Assembly: GCA_016719885.1 (NCBI GenBank)
Contig: JADJYF010000014.1
Location: 138,111-202,110 of the forward strand
Origin: Pseudomonadota bacterium
GTDB lineage: Bacteria > Pseudomonadota > Gammaproteobacteria > Ga0077536
DNA length: 64,000 bases
Direction: 5' to 3'
Made by a program: the position numbers and the translations under genes. Below are positions 9,967-17,761 of this stretch, piece after piece. Under the pieces are notes generated by a model. That model was not told the origin of the DNA, did no database searches, and worked only from the letters and a program-made list of their open reading frames with translations. Position 1 is the stretch's first letter, and every line of letters begins with the position of its first letter.

Positions 9967-9983
9967 TGCGCTCTTTTGGTGCA
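9967..9983. promoter_or_regulatory. NtrC-like operator before ntrB
   Basis: The plus strand reads TGCGCTCTTTTGGTGCA, a GCGC-N7-GTGC dyad close to the enterobacterial NtrC consensus (TGCAC, six A/T-rich bases, GGTGCA). It matches the site upstream of glnA in this window at 15 of 17 bases. It sits just upstream of the ntrB start. In enterobacteria NtrC represses the internal ntrB promoter from such a site, so autorepression is the likely role here. The assignment is by eye. Confidence 0.65.
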
Positions 9984-10082
9984 CGCGTTCCAAGCCTTTG
10001 ATGGTCGCTACACCGTTTGACCCTTCATCCGGCCATAAGGAGGCCGAATTCGGGCGTGCGGGCGACGGCCCGCGTCCGGGAA

Positions 10083-10097
10083 GCACCTGGCGGGTGC
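10083..10097. promoter_or_regulatory. Possible second NtrC-type palindrome between the DUF4124 gene and ntrB
   Basis: The sequence GCACCTGGCGGGTGC has perfect GCACC / GGTGC arms with the GCAC-N7-GTGC spacing of NtrC sites, but its centre is GC-rich rather than A/T-rich. It lies about 115 bases from the stronger site at 9967-9983. It could equally be the stem of a small hairpin downstream of the DUF4124 gene. Confidence 0.3.
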
Positions 10098-10129
10098 CCT
10101 CAGGTTAACAAGGGCAAAATTCGGACCAA

Positions 10130-10732
10130 TTACCTGGGCTTGGGGGGCGTGGGCAGGGAAGGTCGATGGGACTTGCCGGTCTTGGGGTCGGCAACGGAGG
10201 TTTTGTGGAAATGGAAGACCGTCGCGGTGGAGCGAATCAATTCAGCGCCCCCCGCATCGACCACCGCCGCCGCGAGCTGGTGGCTGCCGCGCGCCATGCC
10301 CGGCAGCACGAATTGCGGACTGTCGCTGGGCTCCCCGGCGGCGACGCCGTCGACATACAGCACCACACGGTGGCCGAGATCGACCATCAACGCCGGTTCG
10401 ATGGCGACATCGACGGCGACCGACTGCTGGTCACGCAAGGTCTCGTCGTCGGGCGGGGCCACCACTTCGATGCTCGAATACGACGTCGGCTGGTCGGGAG
10501 TGGCGGATAACTCGGCCGCGGCGTCGGCCGGCTTGGCCGACTCGACCGGCGGCTCACCGGGGATGACCGTGGTCGGGCCCAGTTCGATGATTTGTGCACC
10601 ATCGTGGGGCTGGTCCGAAAAGATCACGTTGCCGTCGGCGTCTTTCCAGCGGTACACCTCGGCCTGCACATCGCCGAGAGCGGCCAGGAGCAAGAGCAGC
10701 AAGGGCAGGCGCATCATGGTCTTCGCGGCCAA
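10130..10732 (-). CDS. DUF4124 domain-containing exported protein
   Basis: This 200-residue protein has a signal peptide (MMRLPLLLLLLAALGDVQA) followed at once by the DUF4124 block EVYRWKDADGNVIFSDQP. A C-terminal Ig-like beta region (LGHRVVLYVDGVAAGEPS ... VLPGMARGSHQLAAAVVDAG) is also visible. DUF4124 proteins commonly lie between glnA and ntrB in gammaproteobacteria, as here; their biochemical role is unknown and they are probably periplasmic. The true start may be the Met-Met at residues 6-7. Transcription may continue from glnA past the terminator at 10786-10812 or begin separately. Confidence 0.85.
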   Translation of the reverse strand: MAAKTMMRLPLLLLLLAALGDVQAEVYRWKDADGNVIFSDQPHDGAQIIELGPTTVIPGEPPVESAKPADAAAELSATPDQPTSYSSIEVVAPPDDETLRDQQSVAVDVAIEPALMVDLGHRVVLYVDGVAAGEPSDSPQFVLPGMARGSHQLAAAVVDAGGAELIRSTATVFHFHKTSVADPKTGKSHRPSLPTPPKPR

Positions 10733-10785
10733 ATCTGGGTTCCAGGCGCCAGTCTATAGGTCGCCCAGGCAAAAAACAGCCGGCA

Positions 10786-10812
10786 CAAAAAAGCCCCCGT
10801 GAGGGGGCTTTT
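10786..10812 (-). terminator. Rho-independent terminator after glnA (bidirectional in form)
   Basis: An eight-base-pair stem (AAGCCCCC / GGGGGCTT, loop GTGA) is flanked by runs of A on the left and T on the right. On the minus strand it lies 22 bases after the glnA stop and ends in a run of six T. On the plus strand it also carries a short T run, so it could stop transcription in both directions. Confidence 0.88.
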
Positions 10813-10833
10813 CCGCAAGTTGTGTCAGCGCGC

Positions 10834-12243
10834 TCAGACGCTGTAGTACATCTCGTATTCCACCGGGTGGGTGGACATGCGCAGCGTGGTGACGTCCTGC
10901 ATCTTCAGCTCGATGTAGGCGTCGATCGCGTCGTCGGACAGCACGCCGCCGGCCTTCAGGAATTCGCGATCGCCATCCAAGGCCTCGAGAGCCTGGTCCA
11001 ACGAATGGCAGACCGTCGGAATGCCCTTCGACTCTTCCGGCGACAGGTCGTAGAGATCCTTGTCCATCGCATCGCCCGGGTGGGTCTTGTTGAGGATGCC
11101 GTCGATGCCGGCCATCATCATGGCCGCGAAGCCGAGATAGGGGTTGGCGGACGGATCCGGGAAGCGCACTTCGATACGACGCGCCTTCGGGCTGAACACC
11201 CACGGAATACGCACTGAAGCCGAACGATTGCGCGAAGAGTAGGCCAGGAACACCGGCGCTTCGAAGCCCGGCACCAGGCGCTTGTAGCTGTTGGTACCCG
11301 GGTTGGTGAAGGCGTTGATGGCCTTGGCGTGCTTGATGATGCCGCCGATGTAATACAGCGCAATGTCGGACAGGCCGCCGTAGCCGTCGCCGGCAAACAG
11401 GTTCTTGCCATCCTTCGCCAGCGACTGGTGCACATGCATGCCGCTGCCGTTGTCGCCGACCAGCGGCTTGGGCATGAAGGTCGCGGTCTTGCCATAGCCA
11501 TGCGCGACGTTGTGCACGACGTATTTCAGAATCTGGGTGGCGTCGGCGCGCTTGACCAGGGTGTCGAAGCGGGTACCGATTTCGCACTGACCGGCGGTCG
11601 CCACTTCGTGGTGATGCACTTCCACCGGCACGCCCATCTGCTCGAGGACCAGGCACATGGTCGAGCGGATGTCCTGCAGCGAATCGATCGGCGGCACCGG
11701 GAAATAGCCGCCCTTCACGCCCGGACGGTGACCGATGTTGCCGTCGTCGAACACCTTGGCGGAGTTCCAGGAGCTTTCGTCGGAATCGACGTTGAAGAAC
11801 GAGCCCTTCATTTCCACGCCCCAGCGGACGTCATCGAAGATGAAGAATTCAGGCTCGGGACCAAAGTACGCGGTGTCACCGACGCCGGACGCCTTCAAAT
11901 AGGCTTCGGCGCGCTTGGCCACCGAACGCGGGCAGCGGATGTACCCTTCGCCGGTCGCCGGCTCGACGACGTCACAGCGAACGATCAGGGTCTTTTCTTC
12001 GAAGAAAGGATCCATCACGGCAGTCGACGGATCGGGCATGAGGATCATGTCGGATTCGTTGATGCCCTTCCAACCGGCGATGGACGAGCCATCGAACATC
12101 TTGCCTTCTTCGAAGAACTCGTCATTGCATTCGCGCGACGGTACGGTGAGATGCTGCTCCTTGCCCTTGGTATCCGTGAACCGGATATCGACGAATTTGA
12201 CTTCTTCGTCCTTGATCGTCTGCAGAATGCTCTCGACTGACAT
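10834..12243 (-). CDS. glnA: Glutamine synthetase type I
   Basis: This 469-residue dodecameric enzyme joins ammonia and glutamate to glutamine. Visible signatures are the beta-Grasp start VESILQTIKDEEVKFVDIRF and the latch-loop segment FFEEGKMFDGSSIAGW. The catalytic blocks are GVPVEVHHHEVATAGQCEI, KPLVGDNGSGMHVHQSLAKD and SYKRLVPGFEAPVF. The adenylylation Tyr is in KDLYDLSPEESKGIP, so GlnE-type covalent control is expected. The start MSVESIL at 12243 is preceded by GGAGGAATTACCCC on the minus strand; an eight-codon upstream extension is rejected. A sigma-54 promoter and an NtrC-like site lie upstream. Confidence 0.97.
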   Translation of the reverse strand: MSVESILQTIKDEEVKFVDIRFTDTKGKEQHLTVPSRECNDEFFEEGKMFDGSSIAGWKGINESDMILMPDPSTAVMDPFFEEKTLIVRCDVVEPATGEGYIRCPRSVAKRAEAYLKASGVGDTAYFGPEPEFFIFDDVRWGVEMKGSFFNVDSDESSWNSAKVFDDGNIGHRPGVKGGYFPVPPIDSLQDIRSTMCLVLEQMGVPVEVHHHEVATAGQCEIGTRFDTLVKRADATQILKYVVHNVAHGYGKTATFMPKPLVGDNGSGMHVHQSLAKDGKNLFAGDGYGGLSDIALYYIGGIIKHAKAINAFTNPGTNSYKRLVPGFEAPVFLAYSSRNRSASVRIPWVFSPKARRIEVRFPDPSANPYLGFAAMMMAGIDGILNKTHPGDAMDKDLYDLSPEESKGIPTVCHSLDQALEALDGDREFLKAGGVLSDDAIDAYIELKMQDVTTLRMSTHPVEYEMYYSV

Positions 12244-12364
12244 GGGGTAATTCCTCCAACCATCCACTTAAAGAAAAAAACGTTAGGCCTGACGCAAAAA
12301 TTTGTCGCAGAAAGCATGCACGCCAAGAGAAAGGCTGCCCGGTCTGCCGTATGCGCCAAATCCG

Positions 12365-12381
12365 AGCACGATGTGTGCCAA
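12365..12381 (-). promoter_or_regulatory. Sigma-54 promoter of glnA
   Basis: The minus strand reads TTGGCACACATCGTGCT: the -24 GG and -12 GC are exactly ten bases apart, and the TTGGCAC box is a full match to the sigma-54 consensus. The predicted transcription start is about 12354, giving a leader of roughly 110 bases. Together with the upstream NtrC-like site this matches the glnAp2 arrangement of enterobacteria. Confidence 0.85.
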
Positions 12382-12460
12382 TGCTAAGCCATTGAATCTG
12401 CGAACACTAGCCGCCATTCGGGCGCAAAACGCACCAAAATAAAGCGCGCCTGTTTTGATT

Positions 12461-12477
12461 CGCACCAATAGAGCGCA
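12461..12477. promoter_or_regulatory. NtrC-like enhancer site upstream of glnA
   Basis: The minus strand reads TGCGCTCTATTGGTGCG, a 17-bp match to the NtrC consensus with the correct GCGC-N7-GTGC spacing. Its centre is about 115 bases upstream of the predicted glnA start site, close to the spacing in E. coli. A weaker partner (CGCACCAAAATAAAGCGCG, 12430-12448) lies about 30 bases nearer the promoter but has two extra central bases, so only one half-site is good. Confidence 0.75.
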
Positions 12478-12479
12478 AA

Positions 12480-13731
12480 TCAGGGAATGAGGTGGTCCCG
12501 TTCGTTGGCCATCAGCGCCGGCAGCGACTCCCGCGCGCGGATGACGGAGAAGCTGTCGCCCTCGACCAGCACCTCCGGCGGGCGCGGCCGCGCATTGTAA
12601 TTCGAAGTCATGGCGAAGCCGTATGCGCCCGCGTCGAGGATGGCGAGCACGGCGCCCGGCACGGCGGGCAAATCGCGGGCGCGCGCCAACCAGTCGCCGC
12701 TCTCGCACACCGGCCCGACCACGTCACAGTGCACCTGCGCCTCGCCCTCGCTCGGCGCCATGAGCGGCACAACACCGTGCCAGGCGTCGTACAGTGCCGG
12801 CCGCATCAAGTCGTTCATCGCGGCATCGACGATGGCAAAGGTCTTGACCTCGGTGGTCTTCAGGTACTCGACGGTGGTGAGCAGCGTGCCCGCCGCGCCT
12901 ATCAACGACCGCCCCGGCTCCATCATCACCGCGTAGTGCGGCGGCACGCGTTCGCACACGGCAGCGACCAGCGCCTCTATGGGTGGCGGCGTCTCGTCCT
13001 GGTAGCTGATGCCCAAGCCACCGCCGACATCGATGTGCTCGAGGACGATGCCTTCGGCGCGCAGGCTCTCCGCCAGGTTCACCACTTGCGTGACGGCGTC
13101 CAGCACCGGCTCGATGTCCGTCAACTGGGACCCGATGTGACTGGCGATGCCCGCCGCGCGCAGCAGGGGATGCGCGGCGATGGTTCGATACAGCGCCAGC
13201 GCTTCGTCGAGCGGTACGCCGAACTTGTTCTCCTTGAGCCCCGTCGAGATGTAGGGATGGGTCTTCGGATCGACATCCGGATTGACGCGCAACGCCAGTT
13301 TGACCGGCTGCTGGAGTTCGGTCGCCAGTTCGGCAACGCGCTCGAGTTCGCCGCGCGACTCGACATTGATGCATGCCACACCGGCGCTGATGGCGCGCGA
13401 GTTCGGAGCGGGATTTACCGACGCCGGAGAACACCACGTCGGCCGCGCTGGCGCCCGCCGCCAATACACGCTCCAGTTCGCCACCCGAGACGATGTCGAA
13501 ACCGGAGCCGAGATGTTTCAGGACGCGCAGGATGGACAGATTGTCGTTGGCCTTCACCGCGTAGTGAACACGGTGGCGACGCGTACCGAAAGCGCCATCG
13601 TAGGCGCGCCAGTTGGATTCGAGCTGCTGACGCGAATAGACATAGCAGGGCGTGCCGAGCGCCGACACGATGCGCCGCAGGTCCACCCCGTCGACATGCA
13701 AAACTCCGTCGCGATAGCCACGCATACTCAT
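12480..13731 (-). pseudogene. lysA: Diaminopimelate decarboxylase, frameshifted
   Basis: This PLP enzyme makes lysine from meso-diaminopimelate. The first part (from ATG 13731, preceded by AGAGG) has CYVYSRQQLESNW, the PLP lysine in HYAVKANDNLS and GSGFDIVSGGELERVLAAG, and runs to FSGVGKSRSELAR. The remainder continues in another frame from RAISAGVACINVESRGEL and includes HIDVGGGLGISYQDE, MEPGRSLIG and YGFAMTSNYN. The break lies in the GC run at 13393-13399. Restoring one GC unit gives GVGKSRSELARAISAGVACI, with exactly the family's spacing and 417 residues in total. A sequencing or assembly indel is quite possible, because the rest looks fully conserved and the gene is normally needed. Confidence 0.88.
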
Positions 13732-13754
13732 CAAGCGCCTCTTGTGAATCTTGG

Positions 13755-13871
13755 TCAGTGAGCGACGAAGTCCTGCTTCTTGTCGGACTCGTCCGGCAGG
13801 TAGAGGTCGCCTTTCTGGCCACAGGCCGCCAGCAGGCACAGCAACACCACTGACAAAAGAATTCTGCTCAT
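13755..13871 (-). CDS. lptM: LptM-type small lipoprotein (YifL family)
   Basis: This 38-residue lipoprotein precursor has the signal MSRILLSVVLLCLLAACGQK, with lipobox LAAC, followed by the family's conserved C-G-Q-K-G-D-L-Y-L-P. LptM assists assembly of the LptD/E lipopolysaccharide translocon in the outer membrane. The gene lies 23 bases upstream of lysA on the same strand, the standard gammaproteobacterial lptM-lysA pairing, so co-transcription is likely. The start is ATG 13871; longer in-frame readings upstream are GC-driven and have no support. Confidence 0.9.
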   Translation of the reverse strand: MSRILLSVVLLCLLAACGQKGDLYLPDESDKKQDFVAH

Positions 13872-14239
13872 GAGCCGTCCCGTAGTAATCCTGTTGGAGC
13901 CGCGGTTCGCCGCGCGCGACATTGCTCGACTGCTTTGCACCTTGCACCGCGCGGGCAACGCACCGTCGCGAGGAGCGCATTGTAGCGACAGGCGTAGCCA
14001 TCGGCGACCACGGGCCGGGCGCGAGCACGCTCTCAAGAGTGGCGACTTGCGGCCGCCATAGCGCGTGTCTCGCCAAGCTCGACAGCGCGTCGGAGCGCCG
14101 TGAATGCACATGGCCGGGCCGCGTCAAACGGCCCCATTGAGCGTGGTCGAGCGCCGCCGGGCAGCCGGTCGCCAGCTTGCAATCGAGCTTAGGATCGTTC
14201 AAAAATGAAGCTCTTACCACTCCACAAACTCCATCACCC
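13872..14239. other. Divergent intergenic region between lptM and trxA
   Basis: These 368 bases separate two divergent units. Open frames here are GC-driven and have no recognisable protein content. On the minus strand a TACAAT hexamer near 13980 could be a -10 element for lptM-lysA, but no good -35 accompanies it. I see no riboswitch or strong hairpin. Confidence 0.5.
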
Positions 14240-14566
14240 ATGAGCGAAAAAATGATCCACGTAACCGACGATTCCTTCGATTCGGACGTCCTGAAATCCG
14301 ACAAGCCGGTGCTCGTCGATTACTGGGCCGAGTGGTGCGGGCCGTGCAAGATGATCGCGCCCATCCTCGAAGAGGTTTCATCGGAGTATTCCGAGCGCGT
14401 GAAGATCGCCAAGCTCGATGTCGATCAGAACCAGGCCACGTCGATGAAGTACGGCATCCGCGGCATCCCGACCCTGATGCTCTTCAAGGAAGGCAACATC
14501 GTCGCGACGCATGTCGGGGCGCTGACCAAGTCGCAGTTGACGGCCTTCATCGACAGCAACGTTTGA
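14240..14566 (+). CDS. trxA: Thioredoxin
   Basis: This 108-residue cytosolic thioredoxin has the redox site in VDYWAEWCGPCKMIAPILEE and the cis-Pro loop GIRGIPTLMLFKEG. The length is normal. The ATG at 14240 (MSEKMIHVTDDSF) fits the family start; a 21-codon upstream extension is not homologous. It reduces protein disulfides and supplies electrons to reductases such as the MsrA-type enzymes. The trxA-rho order is typical of gammaproteobacteria, and a hairpin downstream probably separates the two. Confidence 0.96.
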   Translation: MSEKMIHVTDDSFDSDVLKSDKPVLVDYWAEWCGPCKMIAPILEEVSSEYSERVKIAKLDVDQNQATSMKYGIRGIPTLMLFKEGNIVATHVGALTKSQLTAFIDSNV

Positions 14567-14576
14567 TGCCCGGCGG

Positions 14577-14618
14577 TGCCTGCGCCACGGTCCCGGCGCA
14601 GGCATCCGGATTTGTTTT
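14577..14618 (+). terminator. Hairpin terminator after trxA
   Basis: A perfect ten-base-pair stem (TGCCTGCGCC / GGCGCAGGCA) with an eight-base loop begins ten bases after the trxA stop. It is followed within seven bases by TTTGTTTT. This gives a plausible intrinsic terminator between trxA and rho. Confidence 0.7.
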
Positions 14619-14776
14619 CGACAGGTAGACGGCACCCATCGAGCGTGCTATTTTCCTGAGTACGGATCCTGGCGGCCTGCCCTGATCCGACCTCCACTGA
14701 ATCAAGTTTCTTTTGGCACCCCATCGCGCCGCGCTCATGCGTCCCGCGATTCAATCCCACACGCGACTCTTAAACG

Positions 14777-16033
14777 ATGAATCTGACCGAACTCAAGCAA
14801 AAACCGGCCTCCGAACTCGTCGATCTTGCGGATGAAATGGGCATCGAGGGCGTCGCCCGGTCCCGCAAACAGGACGTCATTTTCAGCATACTCAAGGCGC
14901 ACGCCAAGAAGGGCGAAGACATCTCCGGCGATGGCGTCCTCGAGATCCTGTCCGACGGTTTCGGATTCCTGCGCTCCAACGACTGCTCCTATCTCGCCGG
15001 TCCCGACGACATCTACGTGTCGCCCAGCCAGATCCGACGTTTCAACCTGCGCACCGGTGACACCATCTCGGGCAAGATTCGCCCGCCCAAGGAAGGCGAA
15101 CGCTACTTCGCCCTGCTGAAGGTCAGCGAAATCAATTTCGAGCCGCCGGAAAACGCCAAGAACAAGGTCCTGTTCGAAAATCTCACCCCGCTCTTTCCGC
15201 AAAAACGTCTGCATCTCGAACTCGGCAACGGCAGCACCGAGGATCTCACGCCGCGCGTGATCGATCTCGCCGCGCCGATAGGCAAAGGTCAGCGCGGACT
15301 CGTGATCTCGCCGCCCAAGGCCGGCAAGACCATGATGCTGCAGGGCATCGCCCATTCAATCGAGGCCAATCACCCCGACTGCTACCTGATCGTGCTGTTG
15401 ATCGACGAGCGTCCGGAAGAAGTGACCGAGATGCAGCGTTCGACGCGCGGCGAAGTGATTGCCAGTACCTTCGACGAACCGGCCAGCCGCCACGTGCAGG
15501 TGGCCGAAATGGTGATCGAAAAGGCCAAGCGCCTGGTCGAGCACAAGCGCGACGTCGTCATCCTGCTCGATTCGATCACGCGTCTCGCGCGCGCCTACAA
15601 CACGGTCGTGCCGTCCTCCGGCAAGGTGCTGACCGGTGGCGTGGACGCCAACGCCCTGCAGCGCCCGAAGCGCTTCTTCGGCGCGGCCCGTAATATCGAG
15701 GAAGGCGGCAGCCTGACCATCATTGCCACCGCCCTCATCGATACCGGCTCGCGCATGGATGACGTCATCTATGAAGAGTTCAAGGGCACCGGCAACATGG
15801 AAATCCACCTGGACCGCAAGATTGCCGAAAAGCGCATCTTCCCGGCGGTGAACATCAATCGCTCGGGCACGCGTCGCGAAGAGATCCTGACCAAGCAGGA
15901 TGAGCTGCAGAAGATGTGGATCCTGCGCAAGCTGCTCCATCCCATGGAAGAAATCGCGGCGATGGAATTCCTGCTGGAACGCCTGAAGCAGACCAAGAAC
16001 AACGCCGACTTCTTCGACGCCATGCGTCGCTGA
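14777..16033 (+). CDS. rho: Transcription termination factor Rho
   Basis: This is a 418-residue hexameric RNA helicase for factor-dependent termination. The N-terminal helix bundle is MNLTELKQKPASELVDLADE. The cold-shock-like RNA-binding domain has DGFGFLRSNDCSYLAGPDDI. The ATPase domain has Walker A PPKAGKTMMLQ, Walker B DVVILLDSITRLARAYN, the Q-loop region SSGKVLTGGVDANALQRPKR and the R-loop region GTGNMEIHLDRKIAEKRIFP. The length equals that of the E. coli protein. The ATG at 14777 follows a leader of about 160 bases after the trxA hairpin, which might carry rho autoregulation, though no specific element could be identified. Confidence 0.98.
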   Translation: MNLTELKQKPASELVDLADEMGIEGVARSRKQDVIFSILKAHAKKGEDISGDGVLEILSDGFGFLRSNDCSYLAGPDDIYVSPSQIRRFNLRTGDTISGKIRPPKEGERYFALLKVSEINFEPPENAKNKVLFENLTPLFPQKRLHLELGNGSTEDLTPRVIDLAAPIGKGQRGLVISPPKAGKTMMLQGIAHSIEANHPDCYLIVLLIDERPEEVTEMQRSTRGEVIASTFDEPASRHVQVAEMVIEKAKRLVEHKRDVVILLDSITRLARAYNTVVPSSGKVLTGGVDANALQRPKRFFGAARNIEEGGSLTIIATALIDTGSRMDDVIYEEFKGTGNMEIHLDRKIAEKRIFPAVNINRSGTRREEILTKQDELQKMWILRKLLHPMEEIAAMEFLLERLKQTKNNADFFDAMRR

Positions 16034-16045
16034 CGCTTTTGCCAG

Positions 16046-16075
16046 CGCATGTGCCGACAGCATTCGGCACATGCG
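16046..16075 (+). terminator. Hairpin terminator after rho
   Basis: A 12-base-pair perfect stem (CGCATGTGCCGA / TCGGCACATGCG, loop CAGCAT) starts 13 bases after the rho stop. It is followed by TTCGTCCTCC, so the T run is weak. The gene on the right is convergent, and this hairpin separates the two units. Confidence 0.65.
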
Positions 16076-16140
16076 TTCGTCCTCCATGCCTTCTTCCGCG
16101 CCGTGCGCAACGCACACGGCAACGTGCTATTCCGATGCTC

Positions 16141-16485
16141 TCAGCCCGGCGGCCAGGTGAAACGTCGTCCGCCCAAGACATGCAGATGAAGATGGAATAC
16201 CGACTGCCCGACCGCGGCGCCGTTGTTGATGGCGACCCGGAACGCATCGCCGTAACCCTGGCTGTTGGCGACCGCCGCGGCCGTCACCAGCAGATGACCT
16301 AGCAGTGCGTTGTCGGCGGGGGTGGCGTCGGACAACATCGGCATCGGTTTTTTCGGACATACCAGCACGTGCATCGGCGCCTGCGGGTTGATGTCGCGAA
16401 AGGCGATGCACTGCTCGTCTTCAAAGACGATATCCGCCGGGATCTCGCGCGCGATGATTTTCTCGAACAGGGTTTTGTCGCTCAT
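16141..16485 (-). CDS. hinT: Histidine triad (HIT) nucleotide-binding protein
   Basis: This 114-residue purine nucleoside phosphoramidase-like protein has the histidine triad at the C-terminus (SVFHLHLHVLGGRRF) and the family N-terminus TLFEKIIAREIPADIVFEDE. The block AFRDINPQAPMHVLVCPKK is also conserved. The start is ATG 16485; the longer reading upstream is proline/arginine-rich frame noise. It is convergent with rho and lies downstream of the Nudix gene on the same strand with about 30 bases between, so it may share a transcript with tesA and the Nudix gene. Confidence 0.93.
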   Translation of the reverse strand: MSDKTLFEKIIAREIPADIVFEDEQCIAFRDINPQAPMHVLVCPKKPMPMLSDATPADNALLGHLLVTAAAVANSQGYGDAFRVAINNGAAVGQSVFHLHLHVLGGRRFTWPPG

Positions 16486-16517
16486 GTCTGTACCTGGGCA
16501 GTCAGTCGGAATCCGGT

Positions 16518-17099
16518 TCAAATCTCGACGGGCACGCGCCGCGGCACCATCACCGAGTGATGACCTTCGCGCACGATGTCGCCGAAATGGAGTTCGTAGC
16601 GGCCGCGCGCGCGGTCTTCGAAATAGTAACGCAGGGTATGGGTGATGGTCGGAAAAGCCAGATCCGTCCACGGGATCTCATGCTCGTAATAGAGCTTGCA
16701 TTCCAGGCTCTCGGTGCCCGGCGCGAATTCCAGCACCGGCAGATGGGCGCGGAACATCATGTAGATCTGGTTGATCTGCGGCAGGTTGAACACCGCGAAC
16801 AGGTCTTCGACTTCCACCCGTGAACAGGCTTCTTCCCAGGTTTCACGCGCGGCCGCCTCGGCCGTGGTCTCACCGTTTTCCATGAAGCCGGCGGGCAAGG
16901 TCCACCAGCCGAAACGCGGCTCGATGGCGCGCTTGCACAACAGGATCTGCTCTCCCCACACCGGGATGCAGCCGGCCACGATCTTGGGGTTCTCGTAAAA
17001 GATTTCACCGCAGGCATCACAGATGTGGCGCGGACGATTGTCACCATCGGGCACGCGCCACACCATCTGCTTGGAACCGCATCGACTGCAGAAATTCAC
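16518..17099 (-). CDS. Zinc-ribbon Nudix hydrolase
   Basis: This 193-residue protein begins with a zinc ribbon (FCSRCGSKQMVWR ... RHICDACGEIFYENPK: two Cys pairs). The Nudix box follows as GFMENGETTAEAAARETWEE with ACSRV. This layout resembles NudC-like NADH pyrophosphatase relatives, but the substrate cannot be set from sequence. The GTG at 17099 overlaps the tesA stop (GTGA), which decides the start and implies translational coupling; an ATG further upstream would run deep into tesA. It is probably cytosolic, hydrolysing a nucleoside diphosphate derivative. Confidence 0.88.
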   Translation of the reverse strand: MNFCSRCGSKQMVWRVPDGDNRPRHICDACGEIFYENPKIVAGCIPVWGEQILLCKRAIEPRFGWWTLPAGFMENGETTAEAAARETWEEACSRVEVEDLFAVFNLPQINQIYMMFRAHLPVLEFAPGTESLECKLYYEHEIPWTDLAFPTITHTLRYYFEDRARGRYELHFGDIVREGHHSVMVPRRVPVEI

Positions 17100-17761
17100 G
17101 GATTTGCTTTCCTCTGCTTGGCTGCATCGATGGCGGTGCTGACAGCTGGCCACACGGTGGTCAGGATGCGCGGCTCCATGGCCGCCAGCGGGTGCAGGCC
17201 GTCCGGCTGAAATGCGCTGGCATCGGCGGCAAAGCCGTCCAGCAGAAACGGGCCGGCCACCACTTCCGGGCGCGCGAAAAACTCGCCGAACACGGCCTCG
17301 AAGGCGGCAGTGTATTGCGGCCCATAATTCGGTGGTACTCGAACCTGCAACAAGACCGGCACCGCATCACTGGCCAGCACCGCATCCACCATGCTTGCAA
17401 GGTTTTTGCGCAGCTCCGTCGCCGGCAGACCACGCAGGCCGTCGTTGGCGCCCAGCGCCACCACCACGATCGCCGGCCGGTGTTCGCTGAGCAGCGCCGG
17501 CAGGCGGCGCATGCCGCCGGCGGTGGTCTCGCCGCTGATGCTGGCGTTGACGACGCGATACGGATAGCCTTCCTCGGACAGGCGCGCGGCCAACAGGCTT
17601 GGCCATGCATCCTTCAAGTCAATGCCATAGCCTGCACTCAGGCTGTCACCGAGGATCAGGATGGATTGCCGCGCGTCGCCCCCGGCTGCGCGGCAGGGCC
17701 CGGCCACTAGCATGACCAACGCCAAGCACAGCAGCGCGGACCACGCGCAGGGCCACGTCAT
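17096..17761 (-). CDS. tesA: Arylesterase / acyl-CoA thioesterase I (SGNH hydrolase)
   Basis: This 221-residue exported SGNH hydrolase starts with a signal peptide (CAWSALLCLALVMLVAGPCRA). Block I is ILILGDSLSAGYGID with the nucleophile Ser. Block II Gly is in SISGETTAGG, block III is VVALGANDGLRG and block V is FQPDGLHPLA with the catalytic Asp-His. It is multifunctional in E. coli (thioesterase, protease, lysophospholipase) and periplasmic. The ATG at 17761 is chosen because it gives a clean signal peptide; this start lies inside the divergent ybbA coding region (about 50 bases of overlap), a layout also known from E. coli tesA/ybbA. Confidence 0.92.
   Translation of the reverse strand: MTWPCAWSALLCLALVMLVAGPCRAAGGDARQSILILGDSLSAGYGIDLKDAWPSLLAARLSEEGYPYRVVNASISGETTAGGMRRLPALLSEHRPAIVVVALGANDGLRGLPATELRKNLASMVDAVLASDAVPVLLQVRVPPNYGPQYTAAFEAVFGEFFARPEVVAGPFLLDGFAADASAFQPDGLHPLAAMEPRILTTVWPAVSTAIDAAKQRKANP

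Noticed and set aside
11329..12240. 303-codon open frame antisense to glnA
   Set aside because: Shadow of glnA; no domain or ribosome-binding site.
12430..12448. Second full NtrC site before glnA
   Set aside because: The spacing is two bases too long; only one half-site is good, so it is mentioned but not listed separately.
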